64,000 bases of DNA, taken from Cryomorphaceae bacterium 1068. GTDB lineage: Bacteria; Bacteroidota; Bacteroidia; Flavobacteriales_D; Cryomorphaceae. The DNA is taken from positions 1 through 64,000 of the forward strand of contig JAPVXR010000020.1 in assembly GCA_027214385.1 (NCBI GenBank). Reading direction: 5' to 3'. Below the pieces are notes generated by a model, which had not been told where the DNA came from, made no database searches, and saw nothing but the letters and a program-made list of their open reading frames with translations. Made by a program: the position numbers and the translations under genes. Below, piece by piece: positions 43,284-52,559 of the stretch (positions within the stretch are counted from its first letter, which is position 1; each line of letters starts with the position of its first letter).

Positions 43284-44201
43284 ATGATACATGGCACCCA
43301 CAATGCACTTTCTGACTCTCGCAACGACTCAGTTTTAATCTTCATCAATAATGAACTTCTACCTCGTGAAGACGCCAAGATCTCTGTTTTTGATAGTGGC
43401 TATTTGGTCGGCGATGGTGTTTGGGAAGGCATCCGACTACACCACGGAGTACTCTGCTTTATTGATGATCACCTCGACCGTCTTTGGGAAGGTGCCGCAT
43501 CTATAGGAATGCAGCTTCCCTTTTCGAGAGAAGAATTGGTAGAGACGATCAGAAAGACGCTTCACGCAAACAAAATGGAAGACGATGTCCACGTGCGAGT
43601 TATGGTAACGCGTGGAATCAAGAAGACTCCCTCTCAAGATCCGCGTTTGACCATTTCCGGACCTAACTTGGTGATCATAGCCGAGCACAAAAAGGCTTCC
43701 GAAGAAACGCGGGAAAAAGGAATCACTCTTTTCACCTCTACGATTCGTCGAGGTTCTCCCGACTACCTTGACCCGCGACTCAATTGCCACAGCAAGCTCC
43801 ACGAAGTTCAAGCCCTTATCCAAGCTTTGGAGGCGGGAGCAGATGAAGCGCTGATGCTCGATGTCCGCGGTTTTGTTTCAACGTGCAACGCCACTAATTT
43901 CTTTATCGTAAGAAAAGGAGAAGTATGGACTTCGACCGGTCAATATTGCATGAACGGAATCACGCGAGCCAAGGTGATCGAGGTTTGTGAGCGAAACGGA
44001 ATCCCTTGTCATCAGAAGGATTTTTCACTCTATGATGTCTATGGAGCTGACGAAGCTTTTGTAACGGGAACCTTTGGAGGTCTTACCCCAGTGACCAAAA
44101 TTGACGGACGAACAATCGGCGAAGGAACCTATGGGCCAATGACGAAAAAGCTTCACCAACTCTATCAATCACTTATAAAAGAAGAAGTAAGCAATGGCTG
44201 A
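43284..44201 (+). CDS. Class IV PLP aminotransferase (branched-chain/D-amino acid type), paired with a sulfotransferase
   Basis: A 305-residue fold-type IV aminotransferase. Features are VFDSGYLVGDGVWEGIR near residue 35, the PLP lysine Lys171 in LNCHSKLHE, and the cofactor loop GFVSTCNATNFFIV. In that loop Thr200 stands where branched-chain and D-amino acid aminotransferases have the glutamate that contacts the pyridine nitrogen; the substitution is a notable departure. It overlaps the following sulfotransferase gene by 8 bp. Substrate is unknown; ordinary IlvE is unlikely given the changed loop and partner. Confidence 0.82.
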   Translation: MIHGTHNALSDSRNDSVLIFINNELLPREDAKISVFDSGYLVGDGVWEGIRLHHGVLCFIDDHLDRLWEGAASIGMQLPFSREELVETIRKTLHANKMEDDVHVRVMVTRGIKKTPSQDPRLTISGPNLVIIAEHKKASEETREKGITLFTSTIRRGSPDYLDPRLNCHSKLHEVQALIQALEAGADEALMLDVRGFVSTCNATNFFIVRKGEVWTSTGQYCMNGITRAKVIEVCERNGIPCHQKDFSLYDVYGADEAFVTGTFGGLTPVTKIDGRTIGEGTYGPMTKKLHQLYQSLIKEEVSNG

Positions 44202-44916
44202 TAATACTACACGAATCTGTCTCTGGTCGGGACCTCGTAATGTGTCCACCGCACTAATGTATTCTTTCGCACAGCGAAGTGATTGTCGGGTTTTTGATGA
44301 ACCATTGTACGCTCATTACCTCAGTCATACTGATGCACACGAATATCACCCCAGATCAGATGAGATTCTGTCTACGATGGAAAACGACGGTGAGAAAGTG
44401 GTGGAAATGATGATGGGCTCTCATAAGAAGCCCGTGGCGTTTTTCAAGCACATGACCCATCATCTGTTCGATTTAAAGCTGGACTTTTTGAAAGACTGTG
44501 TTAATGTAATATTGACACGCGATCCTCGCGAAATGTTGGTGTCATTTGACAAGGTCATTCCCAATCCCTCCATGCAAGATGTGGGCTACGAAGCTCACTT
44601 GATGCTAATGGATCATCTCGAACGAATAGGACAGAAGGCCATCGTTTTGGATTCAAAGGAAATATTGCTTGATCCTAAAACTGCCCTGACCAAATTTTGC
44701 GATACCATTGGAATTTCTTTTCAAGATGGCATGCTTTCATGGAAAGTGGGTCCGATACCGGAAGACGGTATTTGGGCTGAGTACTGGTATGGTAATGTGC
44801 ATAAGTCCACTGGATTTCGACCATACTTCGAAAAGGAGATTGATTTTCCCGAAAGGTTGGAGCCTCTTTTAGAAAAGTGTCAAAAAATCTATCAGGAATT
44901 GGTTAATAGAAATTGA
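44194..44916 (+). CDS. Sulfotransferase-family protein
   Basis: A 240-residue sulfotransferase fold protein. The PAPS 5'-phosphosulfate loop is LWSGPRNVSTALMYSF (residues 10-25), followed by FDEPLYAHYL, and a 3'-phosphate binding region in VNVILTRDPREMLVSFDK. This is the short, stand-alone type often placed next to a class IV aminotransferase in marine bacteria. Start and upstream stop overlap by 8 bp, so the two are coupled. A shared pathway making or using a sulfated or sulfonated amino-acid derivative is a possibility, not shown. It is convergent with a T9SS gene. Confidence 0.8.
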   Translation: MADNTTRICLWSGPRNVSTALMYSFAQRSDCRVFDEPLYAHYLSHTDAHEYHPRSDEILSTMENDGEKVVEMMMGSHKKPVAFFKHMTHHLFDLKLDFLKDCVNVILTRDPREMLVSFDKVIPNPSMQDVGYEAHLMLMDHLERIGQKAIVLDSKEILLDPKTALTKFCDTIGISFQDGMLSWKVGPIPEDGIWAEYWYGNVHKSTGFRPYFEKEIDFPERLEPLLEKCQKIYQELVNRN

Positions 44917-44957
44917 AAAAGCGCAGAGATAACTCTCCACCCCTTCCTCTTCATATT

Positions 44958-44973
44958 AGCAGAATGGTCTGCT
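44958..44973. terminator. Possible terminator between convergent genes
   Basis: AGCAGA (44958-44963) pairs with TCTGCT (44968-44973) around ATGG. The stem is short and the following T-run is weak, so it is tentative. Confidence 0.4.
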
Positions 44974-45975
44974 CTATTTCGTAAAGTGCTTAGTCGCCAT
45001 TCCCTCTTCTGTTTGAATATTGATCGAGTAGAAACCCGATGCTAAATCAGAAACGTCAAAACGTGTCACTTGAGCCATTCCTTGGGTAAACTCCTTGATC
45101 ACCGCACCGCGGATATCGAAGATTCTGATCGTTGCTTCTCCTGTTTGATTGTCACCCATATCGAGGTTTACAAAATCAACCGCAGGAACGGGATAAATAG
45201 AAACTCCTTTCAGGGAATTGTAATCTGAAGTAAGCAATGGCACTCCTGAAAGGTATCGCGCGTTTCCACCATCAGAAATTCCGTCAGTAGATTGTTGAAA
45301 GGTCAAGAAAATCGGAACGGGATATCCGTCGATCACCCAGCCGTAGCTATCAAGAATCGTTTCGGAAACAATGGGCTCTCCTATACCTACGTCGAATGTA
45401 AGTTCGGTGGTCTCCACTGTGTGGATGCGAAGCACATTTTGATAAGTGGCATCGGGAGTAATTAAAGTACCATAGCCATCTACCTCCAACTGGTATTCAG
45501 AAACTCCTTCGGTTTCAAAACCGAAAGATTCAGTCGTAAACTCTGCTAAGTCAGTATAGGAATCCCCAAATGTCATTGGAGTGGATAGGTCTCGTCTCGG
45601 GTTTGAATAAACTTGTGAAACAAAGCCAATGACCTCCAGACCAGCCGTGTATACCCCATCAGATTCAAAATTATAAAAGATATAAGTGTTACCTCCTGCT
45701 GCTTCAGCAATTCCAACAAGGTCTGAATTGGGATAGGCCAATGCGAAAGGAGTATTTTCCGGTAAATCAAAAGTGGTCATTTGTACTTCAGGAAAGCTTC
45801 CTGACGAAAAGTCCCATACTTGGTTTTCACCATCAGGTCCGGGTTCTACTGCATCACCGACATTAAAAGTCGGTTCAGACTCCAATAGGTCATTGGAAAA
45901 CGGAAAGGTTAGGGTAGGTTGAGCCAAAAGCCCGTTGGCGGCTATGAGCCACACAAAAAGTAACATTCTTTTCAT
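44974..45975 (-). CDS. Secreted protein with T9SS type A sorting domain
   Basis: A 333-residue protein with a signal peptide (MKRMLLFVWLIAANGLLAQ) and a C-terminal sorting domain of about 80 residues (GVSIYPVPAVDFVNLDMGDN, IRIFDIRGAVIKEF, FDVSDLASGFYSINIQTEEG, then KHFTK). The central part (about 20-250) is strand-rich and of unknown function. It is exported by the type IX system and probably attached to the surface. It is a single gene, convergent with the sulfotransferase. Confidence 0.88.
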   Translation of the reverse strand: MKRMLLFVWLIAANGLLAQPTLTFPFSNDLLESEPTFNVGDAVEPGPDGENQVWDFSSGSFPEVQMTTFDLPENTPFALAYPNSDLVGIAEAAGGNTYIFYNFESDGVYTAGLEVIGFVSQVYSNPRRDLSTPMTFGDSYTDLAEFTTESFGFETEGVSEYQLEVDGYGTLITPDATYQNVLRIHTVETTELTFDVGIGEPIVSETILDSYGWVIDGYPVPIFLTFQQSTDGISDGGNARYLSGVPLLTSDYNSLKGVSIYPVPAVDFVNLDMGDNQTGEATIRIFDIRGAVIKEFTQGMAQVTRFDVSDLASGFYSINIQTEEGMATKHFTK

Positions 45976-46192
45976 GATGATTTGTTTTGGTTAACGATTT
46001 AATTTGAGTGATGCTGGAAAGTCAAAACACTTTAAAACAGTTGATTCTTTCTGATGTGCTAGAGACTTTCAACGACTCTACATTCTCAAATATACCGCCA
46101 ATAGTCAAAAAGTCAATTTGAAAAATGACGAATGTCATTCTGATTTGATTTTATGATCGCTAACTTCATATTAAACTTTTAAAACCCTCTAC

Positions 46193-46696
46193 ATGAAAAC
46201 TACTATGATTTCAGTTTTATTCGTTGTGCTCCTCGGGGCCTTTTTTTCCTGTGAGCCATCTCAATCTCCCGTTCAGGAAGAATATTCATATTGGCTAGCG
46301 AAACATGATAGCAGTCATCACTATCATGAGCTTGTGTATAAACGGCATGAAGTCATGCTGGCCAATCACGAAGAGTTGATGGAGTTTTTAAATTCTCAGG
46401 AAAAACCCGATACTGCATTGATGAACGATGCGGCAAGACATACTCAGTTTTACAAAGAGCATGAGAACATCATGAAGAACCACTCGGTCATCATGAGAGA
46501 GCATGTGGCTTTTAAGAAACGATACGACGGAGGTAAGATTTCCGATGATGAGCTTAGAGCCAAACTAGACTCCATGAAGCACGATCATCAACACATGGAT
46601 ATTGATCATGAATATGTCATGGAAATGACCACGCAAATCAGGAAGGAGCACAATGATATGCGCCGCAGATTGAATGAAAGCTTGGATAAAAAATAG
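46193..46696 (+). CDS. Histidine-rich lipoprotein
   Basis: A 167-residue lipoprotein (lipobox in LLGAFFSCEPS). The mature part is a long helical sequence with 15 histidines spread regularly (HDSSHHYHELVYKRHEVM, then MKHDHQHMDIDHEYVMEM), suggesting binding of a transition metal or a histidine-rich coiled coil. No named family is recognised. It resembles in style the histidine-rich lipoprotein at 3469-3951. It is convergent with the RND efflux operon, whose outer membrane factor stops 38 bp away; an imperfect hairpin (AGCTGAGC with GCTTCAGCT) lies between and may terminate both. Confidence 0.7.
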   Translation: MKTTMISVLFVVLLGAFFSCEPSQSPVQEEYSYWLAKHDSSHHYHELVYKRHEVMLANHEELMEFLNSQEKPDTALMNDAARHTQFYKEHENIMKNHSVIMREHVAFKKRYDGGKISDDELRAKLDSMKHDHQHMDIDHEYVMEMTTQIRKEHNDMRRRLNESLDKK

Positions 46697-46734
46697 ACAG
46701 ATAGCTGAGCAAACAATCGCGCAGCTTCAGCTTA

Positions 46735-48147
46735 TTATTCATTAATTCGCCATCCGCCACCTAGCGCTCGGTAAAGCTGAGCATAGGAGGAGAGTAGCTG
46801 CTGCTTGGTACCTGCAAAATTGAGTTGAGCCTCAAATTTTTGACGCTGCGACTCAAGGTATTCAAGGTAGCTTGTCACTCCTTCCGAATATCTGGCTTCG
46901 GAGAGTCTCTGGGCATTCGTGGCGGCAGTTACGTGTGCCTCTCTCGCTATAAGCTCATCTTTCAACGTTTCGATGCCAATCAAAACGTCTTCTACTTCTT
47001 GGTATGCTTCGAGAACAGTTCGCTCATATGCTAATTGTGCTTGGTCTCTTTTACTCTTTTCGATTTCGGCCACTCGCTTAAGCCTGTTGAAATAAAATAG
47101 CGGACCTAGCAGTGAAGCTCCAACGTTCCAAACCGGTGCATTGGTTCCTAATCCGTCTATCTCATTACTAGCCACTCCAATTAATCCGGTAAGACTGATA
47201 CTGGGTAGTCGGTTTGCTTGAGCTGCACCTACGAGGGCATTTTGTGCAACGAGGGCTTGTTCGGCCACCAGTACATCGGGTCTTCTCGACAATATGTCCA
47301 AAGGAAGTCCTTCGGGCATGTCAGCATTAAACTCTTGCTGAGTCAAAGGTTTTCCAACTTCAATAGATCTTGGGTTTTGCCCTGTCAACACGCTAAGCTG
47401 GTGCTCCGTTTGAGCTATTGCTCTTCGCCAAACAGGAACTTGCGTCTGCGCTATAGCTAGTTGTATTTCAGCTTGATTGACATCAATTTCAGGTATGATA
47501 CCCTTATCAAAACGCAATTCAATGATGCCGAGCATACTATCTCGCAATGCCACGGTTTGCTGCGAAATTTCGAGCCTGGCTTCGTATTCGAGTAAGAGGA
47601 AATAAAGATCTGCCACAGTAGAGGTAAGGCTAATCTGTGCCGCTCTATACCCTTCTACGGTACCCATCAAATCTGCTCTGGCAGCTTCATTCAGTCGTCT
47701 AAATTTACCCCAAAAGTCGAGTTCCCAATCTACCGTTCCGAAACCAGTGAATAGATTTTGAGGCTCGCTCAGCACGATTTGCTGAAAGTTTCCTCGAGAA
47801 GCTCCGACTTGATAACTGAACTCGGGAAGCATCTCCGTTTTTTGGTTGGAAAGAGCCAATTGAGCTTGTACAATGTTTTCTCCAGCTATCGCCAAATCTT
47901 GATTATAGGTCAAGGCCTTTACTACAAGCGAATCGAGAACAGGATCATCGAAAATGGCAAACCAATCATAATCGATGGTGGTGTCCGGTTCGAGGCTATC
48001 GGTATTTACCAAGAACTCTTCCGGAATGTCGTTTGCTTCTGCAAATCGGTATCCATCAGGAATTTCTAGTTCCGCGCCTTGGTAGTTTTTTCCCATTTTG
48101 CAGGAAGCAACTGCAAGAACTAAGAATATCAAAACGAATTTTCTCAT
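46735..48147 (-). CDS. Outer membrane efflux lipoprotein, TolC/NodT family
   Basis: A 470-residue outer membrane factor with a lipoprotein signal (FLVLAVASCKMGKNY). Two OEP repeats of coiled-coil hairpins are seen; typical phrases are FDDPVLDSLVVKALTYNQDL, GTVDWELDFWGKFRRLNEAA and SRRPDVLVAEQALVAQNALV. It forms the trimeric exit duct for the RND pump encoded upstream. Start overlaps the pump stop by 4 bp. Last gene of the operon. Confidence 0.93.
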   Translation of the reverse strand: MRKFVLIFLVLAVASCKMGKNYQGAELEIPDGYRFAEANDIPEEFLVNTDSLEPDTTIDYDWFAIFDDPVLDSLVVKALTYNQDLAIAGENIVQAQLALSNQKTEMLPEFSYQVGASRGNFQQIVLSEPQNLFTGFGTVDWELDFWGKFRRLNEAARADLMGTVEGYRAAQISLTSTVADLYFLLLEYEARLEISQQTVALRDSMLGIIELRFDKGIIPEIDVNQAEIQLAIAQTQVPVWRRAIAQTEHQLSVLTGQNPRSIEVGKPLTQQEFNADMPEGLPLDILSRRPDVLVAEQALVAQNALVGAAQANRLPSISLTGLIGVASNEIDGLGTNAPVWNVGASLLGPLFYFNRLKRVAEIEKSKRDQAQLAYERTVLEAYQEVEDVLIGIETLKDELIAREAHVTAATNAQRLSEARYSEGVTSYLEYLESQRQKFEAQLNFAGTKQQLLSSYAQLYRALGGGWRINE

Positions 48148-51100
48148 GATGCTCCTCCTTCTTTAATTAGTTCGGCGTCGCGATTTTGTTCGTACTTAGC
48201 TACTTTTCCAACCAGAACGAAAAGCATGGGGTAGAAGACAATTCCCAGTGCTGTGGCAATGCCCATGCCTCCTAGCAGTGCCACACCCATTACTTTCCTG
48301 GCTTCAGCCCCAGACCCTGAAGCTAACAGCAGAGGCAGAATTCCTAAAATGAAAGAGAATACCGTCATTAAGATGGGCCTGAACCGAAGTTTTGCTGCTG
48401 CCACTGCAGCCTCAATTAAAGAGAGGCCTTCGTCAAATTTCATTTTGGCAAACTCTACGATCAAAATGGCATTTTTGGCGGCCATTGCTATAAGCATCAC
48501 CAGTGAGATCTGTGCGAAGATGTTTGTAAGGTAGCTTTCGCTGAAAAGCCGGAAGAACCACAAAAACAAGAATGCCCCGAATAATGCGAAGGGCGTTCCC
48601 AATAGGATGGCGAAAGGCATGGACCAACTTTCGTATTGTGCTGCAAGAATCAGGAATACGAAAAGCAGCGAGAAGGCAAATACAATTCCTGCCTGTCCGG
48701 AGGATTTTTTCTCTTGGAAGCTCATTGCGTTCCAAGAGTAAGTCATGTCATCAGGGAGCGTTTCGGCAGCGACTTCTTCCAGTGCATCTAGTGCTTGAGC
48801 GCTACTAAATCCTTGTGCAGGTGACCCTGTAATTTCGGTGCTTCGCAATAGGTTGAACCGATTGGTGTAATCGGGACCCGACGTATTTTTTACCGTCACG
48901 AAAGTAGAAACGGGTACTGACTCTCCTTCTTTATTTTTCACATAGAAGAGTTCGAGTCCGTGTTCGTTTTGCCTATACTCGGGTTCGGCTTGCACATACG
49001 CTTTGTAGAGTCTACCGAACCGATTAAAATCATTGACATAAGCACCGCCCAAAAACGCGGCAAATGTGCTGTATACATCGCCAATGGCTACCCCGGATTT
49101 CAAAATCTTGTCGGTGTTGACTTCCATCGAGCGCTGCGGGACAGTGGCTTGGAAGGTGGTAAACGCCGAGGCTATCTCCGGCCTTTTTTGAGCTTCAGCA
49201 ATAAACTTGTAAGTGTTTTGTGCCAAATAAACCGGATCATTACCCCCACGATCTTGCAGTATCAAACTGAAACCAGAGCCATTTCCTAGTCCCGGAATGG
49301 CAGGCGGGCCGAAAGCCATTGCCTGAGCTTCATTTATATTTTGAGAAAGCATCACATTGACTTCCCGCATCACTTCTGCTACTGTTTTCTCTCGAAGATC
49401 CCAATTGGTCAATTTCACGAACATAAAGCTGGTGTTTGGGATCATTGCACCTGCCAAGAGGCTGAATCCTGCGACGGTAGTTACATATTCTACATCCTCG
49501 CGTTCCATGAGCAGATTTTCAATCCTTTCTGAAACGGCGTCACTTCGCTGAAGAGAAGATGCATTGGGCAGCTGAATGTTGACATAAAAATAGCCCTGAT
49601 CCTCTTCCGGTAAGAAGCCTCCAGGGACGAGTGAGCCGAAAACACCCGCTGCAATTCCCGCAATAACCACGTAAACTATTCCGCGTTTAAACTTACCGGT
49701 AACGACTCGCGCTGTGGCTGAATATGATTCCGTTGTTTTATCAAAACCTCGGTTGAACGAATTGAAAAATCGTTGCAAAGGGCCTGGCTTTTTCTCTTCG
49801 GATTCTTTGCTCTTAGGTTTGAGGATAAGCGAACAGAGGGCCGGTGATAAACTCAGTGCATTGATGGATGAAAAAACAACCGATACTGCGATGGTGATGG
49901 CAAATTGTTGGTAGAGTTTACCCGTAATTCCCGCCATTGCGGCAACAGGCACAAATACTGCAATCATCACAAGGGTGGTGGCTATAATAGGGGCTGTCAC
50001 TTCGCGCATGGCAGCAGAAGTAGCCTGCTTGGCAGACATTCCTTTGTCCATATTCACTTGCACAGCCTCCACCACCACAATGGCATCATCTACCACGATT
50101 CCGATGGCCAATACCAAACCGAGAAGAGAAAGTGTATTGATGGTAAATCCCAATAGGGGGAAGAACATAAAGGCCGCGACCAACGAAACGGGGATAGCCA
50201 ATGTTGGGATAAGTGTGGCGCGCCAGTCTTGAATAAAGATGAACACTACCAACACAACCAGAATAAGCGCGATAATAAGCGTTTCAATGATTTCGTCTAT
50301 CCCTGCGGTGATGGGTTCTGTCGCATCCAGAGAAACGGTGTAGCCGATACCTTCCGGGAAATTTTCAGCCATCTTATCCATGGCAGCTATTACATCTTCT
50401 GCTAAGACTACCGCATTAGAACCGGGAGCTTGGTAGATCGACAAGAGGGCACATTGTTCACCATTCAAACGAGTAAAAGCATTGTAGCTCTCTACTCCGA
50501 GTTCGACGCGAGCAATATCTCCGATTCTAACCTGACTTCCATCAGCGGCAGATCGAATAACTATCTCTTCAAATTCTTTCTCCGTAACTAATCTGTCCGG
50601 CAGGCGAACGGTGTAAGTGAATTCGGTTCCTTTTGGTGCCGGTTCTGCTCCGAATTTTCCACCGGGAGAGATCACATTTTGCTCTTGGATAGCGGTGGTT
50701 ATTTCGGGAATGGTGATACCCAATTTGGCTAATCTATCAGGTTTGACCCATATTCTCATAGAGTAATCACTCGCTCCGAGTACATCCACACGGCCAATTC
50801 CCTTGATCCTCGCCAACTCATCTTTCACGTTGATAATGGCGTAATTACCCAAGGTGCTTTGATCATAGCGCCCGTCCGGAGATGTCATAGAAATGAGCAT
50901 GAGAATGTTGGGCATTGACTTTTGGGTCTTAACACCGATTCTTTTAACTTCTTCAGGGAGTTTTGGAGTAGCCGCCGATGACCTTGTTTGAGTAAAAACC
51001 GTGTTCATATCAGGGTCAGTACCCAAATCGAAAGTCACATCCAAAGACATTGTACCGTCATTGGCATTGGTCGACTTCATGTAGAGCATATTCTCTACGC

Positions 51101-51323
51101 CGTTGATTTCTTGCTCCAAAGGTGAGGCGACAGATTGCTCCACACTTACGGCATTCGCTCCTGTAAAAGAGGTGCTCACTCGCACAACGGGTGGTGTAAT
51201 GTTCGGATACTGCTCGATCGGTAACCCCAAAATCGATACGCCACCGATGATGATCATAAAGAGAGCAATGACTATGGCGACTATTGGCCTACGGACAAAA
51301 AAGATGTCGTTCTTATCTTCCAT
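48144..51323 (-). CDS. RND efflux pump inner membrane transporter, HAE-1 family (AcrB-like)
   Basis: A 1059-residue transporter of the hydrophobe/amphiphile efflux-1 family. Proton relay residues are present: the adjacent aspartates in GIVVDDAIVVVEAVQ on helix 4 and the lysine of MAAKNAILIVEFAK on helix 10. It begins FFVRRPIVAIVIALFMIIIG and has two large periplasmic loops. HAE-1 pumps export drugs, bile salts, dyes and solvents with broad specificity. It directly abuts the adaptor gene (stop codon of the adaptor adjacent to this ATG) and overlaps the TolC-like gene by 4 bp. Confidence 0.95.
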   Translation of the reverse strand: MEDKNDIFFVRRPIVAIVIALFMIIIGGVSILGLPIEQYPNITPPVVRVSTSFTGANAVSVEQSVASPLEQEINGVENMLYMKSTNANDGTMSLDVTFDLGTDPDMNTVFTQTRSSAATPKLPEEVKRIGVKTQKSMPNILMLISMTSPDGRYDQSTLGNYAIINVKDELARIKGIGRVDVLGASDYSMRIWVKPDRLAKLGITIPEITTAIQEQNVISPGGKFGAEPAPKGTEFTYTVRLPDRLVTEKEFEEIVIRSAADGSQVRIGDIARVELGVESYNAFTRLNGEQCALLSIYQAPGSNAVVLAEDVIAAMDKMAENFPEGIGYTVSLDATEPITAGIDEIIETLIIALILVVLVVFIFIQDWRATLIPTLAIPVSLVAAFMFFPLLGFTINTLSLLGLVLAIGIVVDDAIVVVEAVQVNMDKGMSAKQATSAAMREVTAPIIATTLVMIAVFVPVAAMAGITGKLYQQFAITIAVSVVFSSINALSLSPALCSLILKPKSKESEEKKPGPLQRFFNSFNRGFDKTTESYSATARVVTGKFKRGIVYVVIAGIAAGVFGSLVPGGFLPEEDQGYFYVNIQLPNASSLQRSDAVSERIENLLMEREDVEYVTTVAGFSLLAGAMIPNTSFMFVKLTNWDLREKTVAEVMREVNVMLSQNINEAQAMAFGPPAIPGLGNGSGFSLILQDRGGNDPVYLAQNTYKFIAEAQKRPEIASAFTTFQATVPQRSMEVNTDKILKSGVAIGDVYSTFAAFLGGAYVNDFNRFGRLYKAYVQAEPEYRQNEHGLELFYVKNKEGESVPVSTFVTVKNTSGPDYTNRFNLLRSTEITGSPAQGFSSAQALDALEEVAAETLPDDMTYSWNAMSFQEKKSSGQAGIVFAFSLLFVFLILAAQYESWSMPFAILLGTPFALFGAFLFLWFFRLFSESYLTNIFAQISLVMLIAMAAKNAILIVEFAKMKFDEGLSLIEAAVAAAKLRFRPILMTVFSFILGILPLLLASGSGAEARKVMGVALLGGMGIATALGIVFYPMLFVLVGKVAKYEQNRDAELIKEGGAS

Positions 51324-52475
51324 CTAGTTTGCGCTTCTCAACTCGGTATACTGCGATTCAAACTCAATGACTTCCACATTTACTTTTTGGCCATCCTTGG
51401 TTTTTTGAATTCCCTCAAAAACAATGGATTCCCCTTTGGTTAAGCCCTTCGAAATGATGTAGTAATCTTTGTACTTACCGAGAATATCAATCGGTTTTTG
51501 AGTAACGGTGCTGCTATCTGTTACCACCATTACGCTAAACCTGCCTTGAAATTCGGAAACCGCTCTTTGTGGAACGAGCATGCCATTATCCAGCTCGTTT
51601 ATCACAGCACGAACTCTGGCAAATTGACCAGGTCGTATAAGCCCGTCTGGATTTGGAAACGATGCTTGAATCAATAGAGCACCAGTGTTGGAATCTACTT
51701 CTCGATTTATAAAATCTACTTTCCCCGAATGTGCGAAAACACTTCCATCGGACAGGATGAGTTTGAGTCCAAAAACTTCACGCTCATGACCATTCGAAAT
51801 ATCTTCTCTTATTTCCTTGGCCAATTGCAAGTAGTCATTTTCCGTGATGAAGAATTCTACCCTTACTGAATCAATTCTTGAAACCGTATTCAGCAATACG
51901 GGGTTTGGGCTGCGACCAACGAACTCACCAACTTTTGCTTGTGTTTTTCCAATAAGCCCGTTGATAGGCGACTTGATTTGAGTGTAGCTAAGCTGGATTT
52001 CTTGCATTTCTACATTGGCTGCAGCAGCGTTGACCATTTCTTCAGAAGCATCCCTTTCGGCTATAGACGCATCGCGATCACGCTCACTAACTGCTTTCAT
52101 ATCAGCAAGTGGTTCAACGCGATCCAAATCATTTGAGGCGCGAACTTGACCAACTTTTGCCTCTGCCAATTGACTTTGAGCGGCAGTCAGCAATGCTTGA
52201 AATGGCTGAGGATCGATCGAATAGAGGAGTTGATCTTTAGTGACTTTCATTCCTTCTCTAAAATGAATCCCTTCTAAAAAACCTTCCACTCTGGCCCGAA
52301 TGGGAATATCGATAATTCCGTATACCTGACCGACAAAATCTTTTTCAATTCTGACAGTGTCTTCTATAACTTTTACTACTTGCACGGTCGGAGGAGGCGG
52401 AGCCTGAACTTGTTCTTCTTTGCACGAAAAAAGAACGATTAGGCAAACAATGCCTGAGATAAGCTTCTTCATCAC
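51324..52475 (-). CDS. RND efflux periplasmic adaptor (MFP), lipoprotein
   Basis: A 383-residue membrane fusion protein with a lipoprotein signal (CLIVLFSCKEEQ). Order of parts: membrane-proximal strand (KDFVGQVYGIIDIPIRARVE), lipoyl half-motif GFLEGIHFREGMKVTKDQLL, alpha-hairpin (residues about 95-165), second lipoyl half (SYTQIKSPINGLIGKTQAKV), and beta-barrel domain. It links the RND pump to the outer membrane duct. It is the first gene of the three-gene operon; no regulator gene is adjacent. Confidence 0.93.
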   Translation of the reverse strand: MMKKLISGIVCLIVLFSCKEEQVQAPPPPTVQVVKVIEDTVRIEKDFVGQVYGIIDIPIRARVEGFLEGIHFREGMKVTKDQLLYSIDPQPFQALLTAAQSQLAEAKVGQVRASNDLDRVEPLADMKAVSERDRDASIAERDASEEMVNAAAANVEMQEIQLSYTQIKSPINGLIGKTQAKVGEFVGRSPNPVLLNTVSRIDSVRVEFFITENDYLQLAKEIREDISNGHEREVFGLKLILSDGSVFAHSGKVDFINREVDSNTGALLIQASFPNPDGLIRPGQFARVRAVINELDNGMLVPQRAVSEFQGRFSVMVVTDSSTVTQKPIDILGKYKDYYIISKGLTKGESIVFEGIQKTKDGQKVNVEVIEFESQYTELRSAN

Positions 52476-52491
52476 TGATTGGGTTAGCTGA

Positions 52492-52499
52492 CAAAAATA
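52492..52499 (-). promoter_or_regulatory. TAnnTTTG promoter-like box for the RND operon
   Basis: On the minus strand TATTTTTG lies 17-24 bp before the adaptor ATG and fits the Bacteroidota -7 consensus. A -33 TTTG at the right distance is not clear. Confidence 0.45.
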
Positions 52500-52559
52500 G
52501 GATATTATTTGGTGGAGATACAGACTCGAAAATCTTCAAAAAAGTGCGACTTCGGATAT

